A stretch of DNA of 64,000 bases from Trogon surrucura (Eukaryota > Chordata > Aves > Trogoniformes > Trogonidae): positions 114,645,308-114,709,307 of the forward strand of contig CM036618.1 of assembly GCA_020746105.1 (NCBI GenBank), in the 5' to 3' direction. Positions 21,301-34,205 of the stretch are shown here, one piece after another. Under the pieces are notes generated by a model. The model saw only the letters and a program-made list of their open reading frames with translations, was not told where the DNA came from and did not search any database. Position 1 is the first letter of the stretch, and every line of letters starts with the position of its first letter. Made by a program: the position numbers and the translations under genes.

Positions 21301-24300
21301 AAATTCAATGTGCATGCTCAGTGAGGGGTGGTCGTGTCTTGGAGGTGGGTAGCTTTTGGGATGGAGGTGTGTTTTGTTGTTATAATGAGATTATAATGAG
21401 CATAGTTCACCCAAAGGACAGCAGCTATCAAAAGATGACAGACTCTTGGCCTAAGACAGTAAGTGTGCAGTCAACTGGCTCCTTGATGTCTGCAGGTTCC
21501 TTTGTGTTCACAGATCTTGACCATGGTATGTCCACAACGTTCCATGCTCCATAGGATTTTCTCTTAGAGTCAGAATCATTAAGCTACCTTAATGCTACCG
21601 ACCCCAGGCTGATTCTCAGAGAGGAGGCTGAGAGCAGGCTCCCTCGAGGCACCTATCTTTGCAATATTGTACTGGGCAAGACTCACAGCAGGACCAGAAA
21701 GCTGTAACATTTCTAACACAGTCTGCTGATATGTTCTTCACTCTTTTTATTGTTCCCTACTTATCTGCATTTTCTACTTTTTATCTCTAATGCTGGTTTA
21801 CCCACACCATGAGGTAGTAATCCTGGAGGGCCTCTGGCTGATGCTGTCATGTATTTTCATGGGCTGGGACCTCTAGGCAATTAGAGACTGACTGGAAATC
21901 AGTGGAACAACTTCACAGCCACATCCTGTCAAGATATGATCTGAGCAATTGTACAAAAATTGAGAAGTAGTATCTTCACATATATAATGCATGCTTTGAT
22001 TTTCTGCTTGCTTGACATCCTTCTAAAGAAGCTGTTAAAACATTCCATCAACAAACGAAGATTTCAGCAACAGTCTGATATAGCACACTTAAGGAGAAGT
22101 AAGGGAAACATGCAAGACACTAGATTTTCCTGAAGTCAAGTCCTTTTCTGCTCCCCGACATTCATGTGACAGTTCCTGACCTACGGGAAAAAAGATGAGT
22201 TTTTGAAAGCCCAAAGAAGAGGAACTACAGTCCCCTAAGAAAGAGGCTTAATTTCCATGTTGATAAATTTCACTGGAACTCCTAACTCAGTTAAAGTAGT
22301 GTTTCAGAGATACCTCTATCAACAGCTCTTCACTGCCAGTCTGGTGCTGCAAGTCCTAAAAAGATAACAGTCAGCATTTTCCCAGATTCTTGCTCAGCAA
22401 CACATTAAGCAGTGACATGGGAGCCCCTAGAGGGATCCTGTTACAGCCCATCATTAAGACACAAAACACCATTTCACAATACAGTGAGAGAAGTTTAGCA
22501 GCCTCAGAAGATGAGGAAAGCTCCTCATTTTGTTCAGTTTTCTATTTAACCCTGAACTTTGCAGGCTAGTTTGTACAAACAAGGCAAAGAGATGCCCATC
22601 TATGGCAAGCTAGTTGTAAGGAAAAGTGGGTTGATCCAGGAGTTTTCCATCTCTTATAACAGCATACATGCTCTGCATTGGTGGAAGTGAACAGAATACC
22701 ACTTTTTGAATGGCTGTGGAATGAGGCCAAAATATTTCAAAATAAGATTTACCCCAATTAATTTTCATTCTCTGGTTACAGAGCAACATACAGGGAAGCT
22801 GCTAAAACTATGTTAATATCATGATATTCAGTTCTGTCTTGGGGTTGGAAGGGTCCATTTTAAATTTAGGGAGTATCTCAGATATCTTGAGGAATATTAG
22901 AAATTGTGGTGTAATAAAGTATTCTGAAGTGAAATTACAACTTTAGTATGATTGGTGGTTGCTCTGTAAGTAATGATGAATCTTCTTCTTCTATCTAGGG
23001 CAAGGATGCAAACTCTGCATATATAGAATCTGCTACAGTTTTTCCCATGTGCTGAGCAAACGGATCACCTGAGATCTGGCTGCTCAGCAAAAACTTACCT
23101 GTAGGAATGAGCTAGACCCTCCCTACCCATCTTCCTTCCTGCTCAGCACATAACTCTTCCCGCAGGCCATGGCTCTGCTCCTGGCAGACTGTCTGCAAGC
23201 TGCTGGCCTAGCAACAGACTATTCCAGAGCTGCCTCCTTGCAGCAGATCTGCTACTGCCCACCACCGTGACCTGCCTTGAATGTTCTGAGACCCCTTTGG
23301 TGTCACTGGGGTGCTAAATGAATGCCATAGCTGCTCCAGAGGAGCTGCTGCAATGCTCATCTGGCCAGATGCTCGCTCGGAGAGGAAAGGTGGCCCAGTC
23401 ATTCTCTCAGCACACAGGAACTTCCTCCTGGCACTGGATGACAGGATCCAGGCTGCATAAAAACCTGATGTGTACTAAGCAAGACCCTCAAAGATTTTGG
23501 TGATGGACCCAGATGGGAACTCTTTAACCCCATCCCAGCCTTAGGAATCCCTCAGAACACACCTGCTCACTCCTAAGGGCAGAAAACACATGGCTATGTA
23601 GAGTGCGATTTTTTTACTATGGCTTTTTCAAATAGAGGTCTTGGTGATCACCTGCAGCAAGCACTGTGACGTGGAAATTGAAGATCACTTCCCTGTTCTG
23701 TGCCATGCATGTGCCTATTGCAATTGCAGTTGCAATGCTGGGGATTCAAGGAGCTGAGCACAGCAGCAGAGCAAGGCAAGGAATGACAGATAGATACTTT
23801 GAAGCTCAGCAGACCAACAGGTCCCAGGGTGCTTATTATGCAGAGGCCTTGGCTCAGCAAATCTCCGCTACACCTGAGGCCATTGCGTAGCAGAAAGCAG
23901 CTCTGGTTTTGCTGTCCAACAGCCTCAGGGACCAAAATCACCTGGAAGAGCCATTGTGAGACATAGGTCAAGCCACAGGGCTGCAATATCACCCAGACAG
24001 CCCCTAATAAAGAGAAAAGCAGCAGTAGCATAGAGAAACTACATAGTACCTATGGGCAAAAAAAAAGTAGAAGAAACGCGTTAAGTCCAAAAGAGGAGAA
24101 TAAAATGTGGAGAAATATGAAGATTGCTATTTGGAAGGAGTAGGATGGAGAAAAGAGGGAGAAGGCTGGCGAGTCCAGTGTAGAGCTTGTTGAATTGAAG
24201 GACCTGACACGTACAGATGAAAAGCCTGTCAGGGCCATGCAGTGGCTTCAGAGATTGCCCCCACCCTGGATGGCAGTTAATCCTCCACTGCAGTGCTATC

Positions 24301-27300
24301 AGCTAGGAGGACACTAGATTGAGATGAATGAAAACCACTTGCATGAGAAAAGCAATATTAGTTAAAACAACTTATCATACATTTAGTTAATTGCCGAGTG
24401 ATTTGCTTTAATGCTACACAAAATACACAGCTGTGTTTAATGAGCTGCTGAAATGCTCTCTGGGCAAACTTTAATAATATCACTACTCTCAAAGAGGAAA
24501 ATTGCTATAGGGGAAAATGCATCTGTTCACACCTAAAATGTTCTGAGTGACAGCTCGACGGCTATTATCTTTAGGGCACATGGTAGTCAAATTCATTAAT
24601 ATGTTAAAATGGTTATGCTTATCACTAGTATGCAGCCTCCAGGGCAGACTGCAATCCCAGTTGTGCTGGTGACAAAGAAGGCAATTCCCAGATAGGTTAA
24701 ATAAAGTCAACCCCTGCTTCTTTTTCCTTTTTGTCATAGTGCAAGGAAACCACCTCACTCTTTCCCTGGAGCTTTCTTCAGTAGGCCTACATATCTTCCA
24801 TGCTGAACATCCCAGCTTGGACACAGCTTTCCAGCCCACAGCTGACCCGTAGCAAACAGCAAAACCGAGTTGACTATACACTTGCAAGGCAGATAATTGC
24901 TGGTGATACATTCTAGCACGACGTGTGCCTTCTCCGTGACAATACAGCTGCCTCCTGTTTGGCTTTGACTGTGGCTCAGGTCACTTCAGTATCTCTCCCA
25001 GCCAACGTCAGGCTTTCACATAACTCGTATCCAAGTTACCTGCACTGAGCTGCATCTCCAGTTTGTTAAGAGTAAGCTCTAGGAGCTACTGCCTTGTACT
25101 TCTGCTCTTACAGTTTTGGGGAAAAGAATAAGGCACAAATTAAAGTTATGAACCAGAAAAGTCTACATTCTTCAGAATAAAAGCCAGACTGGTTTCTCAA
25201 AAGTCCTAGCATAAGCCCCCATCCATCAGTCTGGGTGTTGAACCAGTCTAGTAGATCCAGCAAATCTTTGCCGTGCAGGTCATACCATCTTTGCGGGTTG
25301 TATGAACTGGTACATAGGCTGGTTACCTCATTCTAACCTCAGTGTTGTTTCCTCAAAAAGCTGCACCTTCTGTATGGTCTCAGGAAATGGGAACATGAGC
25401 AGCACAGAGACAAGCTATCATCCTCAAAGGGCTCATGAGAGATTGCTGCTGCTTCCTGCAGAGGCAGCCCACTGTCCAGAAGCACCCTGGCTGTTGATGG
25501 GATATGCTCTTCGGCTATTGAAGAACGAGTTCACTCTTACTATAAGCACTGTTGCTTCCCAAGTGCATGTAAGTACATTCATATCCATCCACTTGAGACA
25601 GATCCCCACTGCTGATTTAACAGGGGAAGTGCAAAAGCCTCCTTCATCAAACACCACTACCTCACCCCTATACAGATTCACAGTGCTCAAGTGTTCCGTT
25701 GGTGTGTTGATGTTGTCCTGCAGACAATCCTGCAGCCACTAGGGAAAGGATTGGGTGACTTAAGTTTTGAAGATGTTCTGCAGTCTCATTCCCGTACCTC
25801 CCTGAAGTTGAAACAGTCTTGATTTATGGGTCTAGCTGTCAAGTGGAGAGGGGCAACAGACTGACAGTATTTTTCTGAAAACTGTCCCCAGGAGTCTCCA
25901 GCTGCCTCAGAGTGACTTTCTGTATTGTGATGAGTTGAGACAACCTGAAACACTTAAGAAAGCTGAGAACACCTTGAGAAGCTTTTGTTTATCTTTGCTT
26001 AGAAGAAGCCCAGTCACTTGGGAAGATAAGTTTCAGAGATGTTTTCACCATCTATAAATAAAGCCAAATATTTTGACTGTGACAATGTAGTGACTGCCAT
26101 GCATTGCAAATACAGTCAGAAACACTTTCGGCTGAGCACATCATCAGTCTGGTGGATATTGGTCTGCCTGCTATTTGTTGCCTCATTCAGTATGAAGTAC
26201 TAATGCTCTGAATATAAATTGTGAATACATTATTCTATTTTGAGTTCAGGAAATGTTTTACTCTTTTCTGATTTTCTGAGTACTTGATAAGGACCAGGTG
26301 CAACCATTCTTGCCTGTATCATATATGGAGGAATGAAACCATCAGCTGCAGCAAGAGCTATGTCTTAGCTATGTGATAACACTTATGACCTGTCATGTGC
26401 CACTAATGCCTAGAGGAAAAAGAGCTTTTGTTGCAGAATTATGCTGAAAAAGAAGTAAAGCACCTGTGTGCCAGGGAAATCCTGACTTGGCCTGATCAAT
26501 GGTAGTGGCCAGGCCTATTGGCTCCATCTCTTGATAGACATTCTTGTTATGGGCTAGTCCTGATTTATGGCTCTCTGCTCAGGTTTCTATAGTTCACCTC
26601 TGAGTAAATCCTATGAATGTTGATGCTTGCAGCTTAACACATTGCTTCACTGGATTCCTCTTCCTCTGTCCTGCATGAGGCATGGCCCCAGAATTATAAC
26701 GTGCTCACCAGCAGCTCTCCCCTCAAAAGCAGAGGCTACACAGTGCTTTCAGCAGTTTCCATCCAGGCCAGAAACATTCCCACCTTGCCTTTTATATCAT
26801 CCACTCTCTGCATTAAAATTTCCTGCTGAGTCTCCATAAAGAATATAAGCATATTTTGGAAATATACATGGGGTCATAAAATCCCACTCCATACTTGCAC
26901 GTTTTAGTTCACTGCTTTAAAAAAGGCTCACATGGTATTTTAATGGATAAGTTACTGAATGGGAAATGGCTTGTGGATGGAACTAAGAGATTTCTGGACT
27001 TTTTTTTTCCGAAGCAGGCAAGTCTTCTCTGAACTCTTTTGATCTTCAGTAACAAGACCTCCCAGGAGAATTACAGCTCTTCCTGGCTACTGCCAGAAGA
27101 GAGAAAACCGCATTTTTCTCTCCCTTTTTTCTCCTCTTGAATAATTTCACCCTCTGGGCACAGTTTCTCTCTATAACAATGCAGTTCTACTTGCCTTTTT
27201 AAAAAAAAAAGGAGAGATGTACTGGAGAAAAAAGAAAAACAGCAAAAACTGAGGCCAGACAAATCTTTGTCAGAGCAGAACTAACCTGGTGGGAGATTTA

Positions 27301-29355
27301 GTACCCCACAGTGCAGTGTGAGCCAGCAGCTACATGCACAATGCAGGACTTGAAAGTTTACAACAGACATCCTGAGTGGGGGCACCACATGTACAGTGCC
27401 AAACGAGCTATCAGTCAGACATGCCTCAGCGATGTTCAGCTTCCGTCCATGTATTACACCAAGTTGTGTGTTAGCAGGCTCACAAAGCTGATTTTGCTCT
27501 TACACACAAGACAAACTCTTGACAATGTTTTCTGCACAAGCAGAGGGAGCATTGCACTTATGTGTGTGGTGTCAGTACGGCTCATATCTACTGTGTATCC
27601 ACAGCCAGCAATCTTGCTGCTTCTGCCTGCCCAGCAATTCAGACTGCAGTGGCTGTAAAAGCAATGGCCTCGTCTTGGCATAAATGAGGCATTGCCGAGG
27701 TCCTCTTTTCCAAGGTCCCTCAGGCTAGCGTTTAACCTGTGTCAGATCAAACATTGGACCTTGTCTCAGTTTTTTAAGTGTTTGTCTTATACGTGTGGAG
27801 TTGGATGTTTAAGGCATTGCAAAATGCACTGAGATACCAGTTAGGTTCCTGCAAACTACTTCTTTGTTTGGCTTGTGCAACCAGTGCGGAGCAAATCCAG
27901 TGTGACTGTAAGAGCTGGGAGAAACTGTCTGAAATGGAGCCAGAGGCAAAAGAAGCAGCAACATCAAGGCAAGAAAACTCCCAGACAAGGGGATAAGGCA
28001 CCTGGCTGCTTTGGAAAGGAACACCTTCAGGCACTGCACTGTACACCTTAAAAAAGGATAAAATCCTGATAGTAGGTGAGTGAATTGCTGTTACGGGATC
28101 ATTGAAGCTTTAAGGTCAACAACCTACCTTTCCAGTGCCAAGCCACTTCATCAATGGGGAATATAACTCAACTCAACCGTCAGACATCTTCCACAAGACA
28201 AAGCAGAAAGGGCTGTAGTGACTTTGTTCTGAAAGCAGTACAGTTGCACAAGCAGCTTGAGCATTCCTTGGAGTGATGCTGGGGCAGATGTGGGTTCTTC
28301 ATCTCACTTTTCTGATTTCTTCCAGTGCTGCTACTATAGCAGGCAACAGCCCTCCGCAATAAATACAGAGAAAAAACATGAGAAGCATGTACTGCCCCCC
28401 AAGCCACCAACCTTGATCGTTCCAGCCCATACAAGCCCAGGGCTTGGATTTCCGTGGCACTCATGTACTGATAAAGAACACATAGCTCCTCAAAGCACTA
28501 GCAAATTGTCCTCATCCCTCATGGCCATGCAGAGGTTTCGTTTTACTTGCTCTGGCCATGGCTTATAGAAGTTTTCCTCCAGGCATGCAATACACACCCA
28601 CAGGTGATAGAGCAGAGAGGAGCTGGATAGTGACACTCATTTTATACAGTTTTCTGCAGGTCAGCTGGATTCATGGACTGATTTTACTGTTTCTGAATCC
28701 TGTTCTTATTGAAGAGAAGAGCTGGCTTTTTCACTGACAGTAAGTAAGATGTTCCGGCTTTGTAGAGATCTACAAAGGAAACTTGACAATTTTTTGTAAG
28801 AGAGACATATGTGGAAGCAGCAGAAGGAACAGCAGAGCAGGAAGTCAATGGCGGGCATGCAGCAAGCCAAGAGACGTAGAGCAGCTGTGAAATCCAGGAC
28901 AGAATACAGATAATGCCTGGGAACTAGCAGGTGATGGCACTGGGTGCACATTGGTGCTGGAGCACTGTTAGTGTGACTTCTCCCTCTGTTGCTAAAGCAG
29001 GCTCAGGGCTGGGTTGAGCTGCTGAAGTTACAGTCACCTGGTATCAGTGGAGATATCAGGAGACAAGATGAAGTCTCAGAATCTGTTGTTCCTGATCCTC
29101 TGTGCCACCACAAGGAATCCTGGATAGATATGTCTAGGTGCTTGTGAATGTTGAAGAACGACTGAGCAGCTGAAATTTGTCTTGATTAAAATGAGATCTG
29201 GCTTCCCCTTTTACACTGTCTCACTCTGAGTTTTGCCACAGCTCTGTGCTCTCTCCATCACATTTGCCTGTTAGCTCCTGCGGAGAAGTTCCTCTTGTCA
29301 ACAGGAGTTGACCAAGGTGCCAGCTCTTGGCAATTGTGAGCTCTTTATCTGCAGG
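21301..29355. other. No recognisable feature
   Basis: Eight kilobases of anonymous sequence with no CR1 tail, LTR pair or convincing exon. Short frames of 60-146 codons are scattered without family motifs. The longest (25302-25742) has no splice or promoter context. Confidence 0.5.
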
Positions 29356-29887
29356 GACTTTTGATGATGAGTGGATTGAGAGCAGCCCTGCAGAGAGGGA
29401 CTTGGGTGTGGATGAAAAACTGAACATGAGCCAGCAATGTGCTCTTGCAGCCCATAAAGCAAATCATATCCTGAGCTGCATCAGGAGAAGTGTGGCCAGC
29501 AGGTCGAGGGAAGGGATTCTTCCCCTCTAGTCTGCTCTCTTGAGACTCCACCTGAAACACTGTGTTCAGGTCTGGAGTCCCCAAGACATAAAGGGCATGG
29601 ACCTGTTGGAGCATGTCCAGAGGAGGGCCACTAAGATTATCAAGGGGTTGGAACACCTCTCCTGTGAGGACAGGCTGAGAGAGTTGAGGTTTTTCAGCCT
29701 GGAGGAGAGAAGGCTCCGGGGAGATGTCTCCTTCCAGTACTTAAAGGGGTCCTACAGGAAAGGATTCTTTATCAGGGACTGTAGTCGTAGGACAAACGGT
29801 AATGGTTTGAAACTGAAAGAGAATAGATTTAAATTAGATATTAGGAAAAAATTCTTTTCTGTGAGCGTGGTGAGGCACTGGAGCAGG
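29356..29887 (+). repeat. CR1 LINE, left half of an interrupted copy
   Basis: CR1 C-terminal coding sequence ([53 protein letters not shown]) runs up to CACTGGAGCAGG. There the CR1 match stops and TTAGGG repeats begin. The remainder of this copy resumes at 31446. Confidence 0.92.
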
Positions 29888-29936
29888 TTAGGGTTAGGGT
29901 TAGGGTTAGGGTTAGGGTTAGGGTTAGGGGTTAGGG

Positions 29937-29977
<41 letters not shown>

Positions 29978-30084
29978 GGTTAGGGTTAGGGTTAGGGGTT
30001 AGGGTTAGGGTTAGGGTTAGGGGTTAGGGTTACGGTTAGGGTTAGGGTTAGGGTTAGGGTTAGGGGTTAGGGTTAGGTTTAGGG

Positions 30085-30123
<39 letters not shown>

Positions 30124-30132
30124 TAGGGTTAG
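29888..30132 (+). repeat. Interstitial telomeric repeat (TTAGGG)n, about 245 bp
   Basis: About 40 head-to-tail TTAGGG units lie on the plus strand, with length variants (TTAGGGG, TTTAGGG) and one TTACGG. All units point the same way, so this is not a head-to-head chromosome fusion. It is flanked by an old CR1 on the left and a younger CR1 on the right. The vertebrate telomere unit is TTAGGG. Confidence 0.99.
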
Positions 30133-31351
30133 AGATGCTGTCTCTAGGCATATCAAGGATAAGAAGGTTATTAGGAGCAGTCAGCATGGCTTTGCCAAGG
30201 GGAAGTCATGTTTGACCAACCTGATAGCCTTTTATGAAGACATAACCAGGTGGATGGATGGTGGCCATTCAGTGGACGTGGTCTACCTGGACATCAGCAA
30301 GGCCTTTGACACCGTCTCCCACAGCATCCTCATAGGTAAACTGAGGAAGTGTGGTCTGGATGACCAAGTAGTGAGGTGGGTCGAGAACTGGTTGAAGAGA
30401 AGAAGCCAGAGGGTTGTGGTCAATGGGGCTGAGTCTGGCTGGTTGCCTGTGTCTAGTGGGGTCCCTCAGGGGTCAGTGCTTGGGCCGGTGCTGTTTAATA
30501 TATTCATCAATGATCTGGATGAGGGATTAGAGAATGTTGTCAGCAAGTTTGCTGATGATACGAAGTTGGGGGGAGTGGTTGACACACCAGAAGGCTGTGC
30601 AGCCATTCAGAGAGACCTAGACAGGCTGGAGGGCTGGGCGGGGAGAAATCTTATGAAGTTTAATAAGGGCAAGTGTAGAGTTTTGCACTTGGGAAAAAAT
30701 AACCCCATGTACCAATATAGGTTGGGGACTGCCCTGCTGGAGAGCAGTGCAGGGGAAAGGGACCTGGGGGTTCTAGTGGACAGCAGGATGACCATGAGCC
30801 AGCAATGTGCCCTCGTGGCCAAGAAGGCCAATGGCATCCTGGGGTGTATTAGAAGGGGAGTAGCAAGTAGGTCAAGAGAGGTCCTCCTGCCCCTCTACTC
30901 TGCCCTGGTGAGGCCACATCTGGAATATTGTGTCCAGTTCTGGGCCCCTCAGTTCAAGAAGGACAGGGAGCTGCTTGAGAGAGTCCAGCGTAGAGCCACA
31001 AAGATGGTGAAGGGAGTGGAACATCTCCCTTATGAGGAAAGGCTGAAGGAGCTGGGTCTCTTTAGCTTGGAGAAGAGGAGGCTGAGGGGTGACCTCATCA
31101 ATGTTTATAAATATGTCAAGGGGGAATGTCAGGAGGATGGAGCCAGGCTCTTTTCAGCGGCGTCCACTGACAGGACAAGGGGCAATGGGTGGAAGCTGGA
31201 ACACAGGAGGTTCCAGAAAAATATGAGGAAAAACTTTTTTACTGTAAGGGTGACCGAGCACTGGAACAGGCTGCCCAGGGAGGTTGTGGAGTCTCCTTCT
31301 CTTGAGACATTCAAAACCCGCCTGGACGCGTTCCTGTGCGCTCTAGTGTAG
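30133..31351 (+). CDS. CR1 ORF2 C-terminal fragment: reverse transcriptase
   Basis: About 405 codons are open from the array junction. There is no ATG at the head, and the longest listed frame begins with TTG at 30212. Motifs in order are [15 protein letters not shown] (catalytic Asp), [29 protein letters not shown] (catalytic Asp pair), [15 protein letters not shown], then the CR1 C-terminal region [15 protein letters not shown] and [17 protein letters not shown]1, the endonuclease and the RT N-terminus are missing, so it cannot move on its own. The lack of stops points to recent insertion. Confidence 0.88.
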
Positions 31352-31445
31352 GTGGTCCTGCTCTGGCAGGGGGGTTGGACTAGATGATCTTTAAGGTCCC
31401 TTCCAACCTCTAACATTCTGTGATTCTGTGATTCTGTGATTCTGT
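30133..31445 (+). mobile_element. Young CR1 LINE, 5'-truncated, with open RT frame
   Basis: This copy starts inside the reverse transcriptase, directly after the telomeric repeats, and ends in a 3' UTR with GGTTGGACTAGATGATC and four ATTCTGTG units. The CR1 ORF2 frame is uninterrupted from the junction to 31351. It inserted into the older CR1, whose halves flank it. The same young subfamily appears inverted at 59087-59880. Confidence 0.93.
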
Positions 31446-31640
31446 GTTATGCAGAGAAGTTGTGGATGTCTCATCCCTGGAAGCGTTCAAGGCCAGGCTG
31501 GATGGGGCTTTGAGCAACCTGATCTAGTGGAAGGTGTCGCTGCCCATGGCAGGGGGTTTGGAACTCTAAGGACCCTTCCAAGCCAAACCATTGTATGATT
31601 CTGTGATTCTGTGATCCCATGATCCTAGGATCCTATGACT
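31446..31640 (+). repeat. CR1 LINE, right half of the copy interrupted at 29887
   Basis: It begins GCAGAGAAGTTGTGG, the sequence expected right after the point where 29356-29887 breaks off. It continues with [17 protein letters not shown] coding sense, the 3' UTR and a tail ATTCTGTGATTCTGTG. This restores a normal CR1 3' end and shows that the TTAGGG plus young CR1 block is one insertion. Confidence 0.85.
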
Positions 31641-34039
31641 TGTGTTGAACAAATGCTGAAAGCAGTTCAAGACCAAATCTATCTGAATGAATTCCTTATT
31701 TTTCATGTACTAGAAAAAGATGGTAAAAACTGCAAAGGTCAATAATGTAGGTAAAATCATTAAGCGATGCATTCCTGCTTTTTTTTTTCATTACAAGAAC
31801 AAGTTCATGTGAGTGAAAGATCACTTGTACATGGAGCTCTCTTGATCTTTAGAAGAGCAAGTAAGCAAATAAGTGTTTAAGAAAACACTTGAATTTGCCA
31901 TATATTCATGGAGCAATGCCCTCCCACATCCAGCCCTCTCAAAAATCACTTGTAAATAATAATCTTTCCAGCCAAAAATTTCACCTTGAAGTCCAAATTT
32001 CAGATTGGGAATGCCTGAACTCGACAACTTCAAGGAGCTATTTTTCTGCAAGGACCTGCTTTCACTGCCGCAGGTGCACCCAGGACATATACCTACATGG
32101 TGTGCAGTTCGTCAGTGCATTGCAGAAACTGAATGAACTGGGACGGTGATGAAAACCCAGACAGTGTTCTGCACTCTTAAATCACTGCCATGAATATAGA
32201 GACAGACTTCATGCACAAACTGGTTTGCTTTCAGCTAGCCACAGAAATGCCTGTCGGTCAGTTTGGCTTCATATAAGAGGCTTTCTCCTTTAATCTACCT
32301 AAAGCAGAGTGGAACAAGCATCATTGCATTTAAAAATAATCTATACATTTCTCTTGTTTTTTTACTGGTCATTCACTTTTGACAAGAGGGATTTTATCAG
32401 AAGGCAGTGCTGCTTTCCAAGACCACCTCTATCATGGAGGGAACAGCTGGGAATGAATGGCATCCTCAGCACCAGCATTTTCCCAGAGCTTGAGGTCTGA
32501 ACATATTCTGCATTTTGTTTCTAAGCAACTGGGGACAACTGAAGCATATGTTTGCAGTCGCTTGGGATGTTTCAATTTTTCTTCATTATTGAGAGCAATT
32601 TGAAAATGAGAAGAGACCAATCTACTTTCAAATATACTGTGCAGCAGTACTGATCAGGCTTGGGACCTTTATCACCTCAACTGGCCCAGAGCTTCTCACT
32701 CATGTTTGTTTTCAAGTAGGCTGGCTGGTCATCTGGAGGTATCCATCTTTCTCTACTGACTATAGAGGAGCATAACAGATTATTTTCGAGCAGCAGTTGT
32801 AATTCCTAGATGCCTGAAGTGAGGTCAGGTAGATCCAGACTCACAGGAATGGCTTGCATACTGTGTCCTGGCCTGACACCTAACCTAGTTCTCCATTGAC
32901 AGGCTAGTCCCAGTGACAGGTAAACATATCCTCAGGTAAAGGAAGAATCTGTTTAGGAAGATTCACACAAGATGTCCTGCCTGTTGTAACCTCACAATCG
33001 CACACTTGTGTGCACACCAATAAACCCCCACATAACTGTTTTTTGTAGCCTTTACAATCTCTGCTTCTAAAAGTAAATGGAGTGGATTTGGTATCATGGC
33101 CAGTGCTGAGGTAAGGTCCAAGGAGAGCAGGGCATTCTGTTTTGAGTAGGTTAGAGCTGACCACTTGCTGTTATGGCCATGCTGATGGAGACAGAAGCAG
33201 GTGGCTGAGGGGCCCTGTGGCAAACTAAACACCTTCCTTCCCCTCATCCTCTGAAAAGTTCTCTGCACCACTGGAGCCAGATCTGCCACAGCTGTTTCAC
33301 CACATAACTCCGTCAGTGCTGACAGGAGCTGAATGCTTAAAATCTGGGATTGGTTGTTTAAGAAGCCTTTCAGTAATTTATTCATCTTTAATCAAGACCA
33401 AAACCCTTTGAAAAACCTAGAAACAATGAATGCAAAATGCATTCGTCACTAAAATCAAACGTAGTAACAGTGTTTGAAGGAAGAGAGCAACGCCAGATGA
33501 ATATATGCAGCTGTAAACAGTACCATTGCACATAAAAAATGTATCTGGCAAAACAAAGCCACACAGCAGATAGACCAATACTCCAGTTCCAGCAACAGAA
33601 AAGCAGAAAAACAGGGGTTGAAGAATCAGACACACCATCACAAGCTCTTATTCAGGAACCCAAGTTATGACTATGGCACTGGGCTGTGTACCAGGACCCC
33701 ATCACATAGAAACACTGACCAAAGTTCTAGTTAGAGCTAACTGGAAGTGTGCAGACCAGGCAATAACCCCTAAGAACATACTTTTCTGTCAAAGCACAAA
33801 ATCCTCCTGAGTATTGCATTGTTCTGACAAAAAACACATAGTGAAAAGGTTTCTCACTTCATTCTGGAATATTTTGTGTCATCCGTTATTATTTCCTGGT
33901 TTTGTTTTTAATATTCTGACATTGGGGAAAAAAATATGGGTTCAGTATTGTTGTGGGAAAATGCCCTGGTTGAAAAATCTGTGTTTTGGAGACTCTCCAT
34001 TTTATAGGGAAATGGATTTTTCACAATGCAAGCCAGAAT
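31641..34039. other. No recognisable feature
   Basis: Anonymous A/T-rich sequence. The frames on both strands lack recognisable motifs. Confidence 0.5.
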
Positions 34040-34205
34040 AGGAATCAGAGTGACTGTGGAATCACGATCCTTGCAAGTATTCAAATCTCAGCTGAACATG
34101 GCCCTGATCAAACCCATATATTGGACCTTCTCAGAGCAGAGGGTTGGACTTGAGCTTTTCAGAGCTAACCTACATTTTTCTGTATTCTGTGATATAAGAG
34201 ATGGG
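34040..34205 (+). repeat. CR1 LINE 3' end relic
   Basis: Degenerate match to the CR1 terminus: GTGGAATCACGATCCTTGCAA, then ATTCAAATCTCAGCTGAACATG, GAGCAGAGGGTTGGACT and a worn tail TGTATTCTGTGATAT. Old copy. Confidence 0.65.

Noticed and set aside
24489..24911. 140-codon minus-strand frame as a gene
   Set aside because: It has Cys/Trp-rich random-looking content without domains or exon boundaries, and nothing near it suggests transcription.
29540..29959. 139-codon frame with a repeated LGLGLG/RVRVRV tail
   Set aside because: It is CR1 coding sense running on into TTAGGG repeats, so the tail is translated telomeric repeat and not a protein.
29888..30132. True chromosome end or telomere-telomere fusion
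   Set aside because: Unique and CR1 sequence continues on both sides, all units share one direction, and the host CR1 resumes beyond the block.
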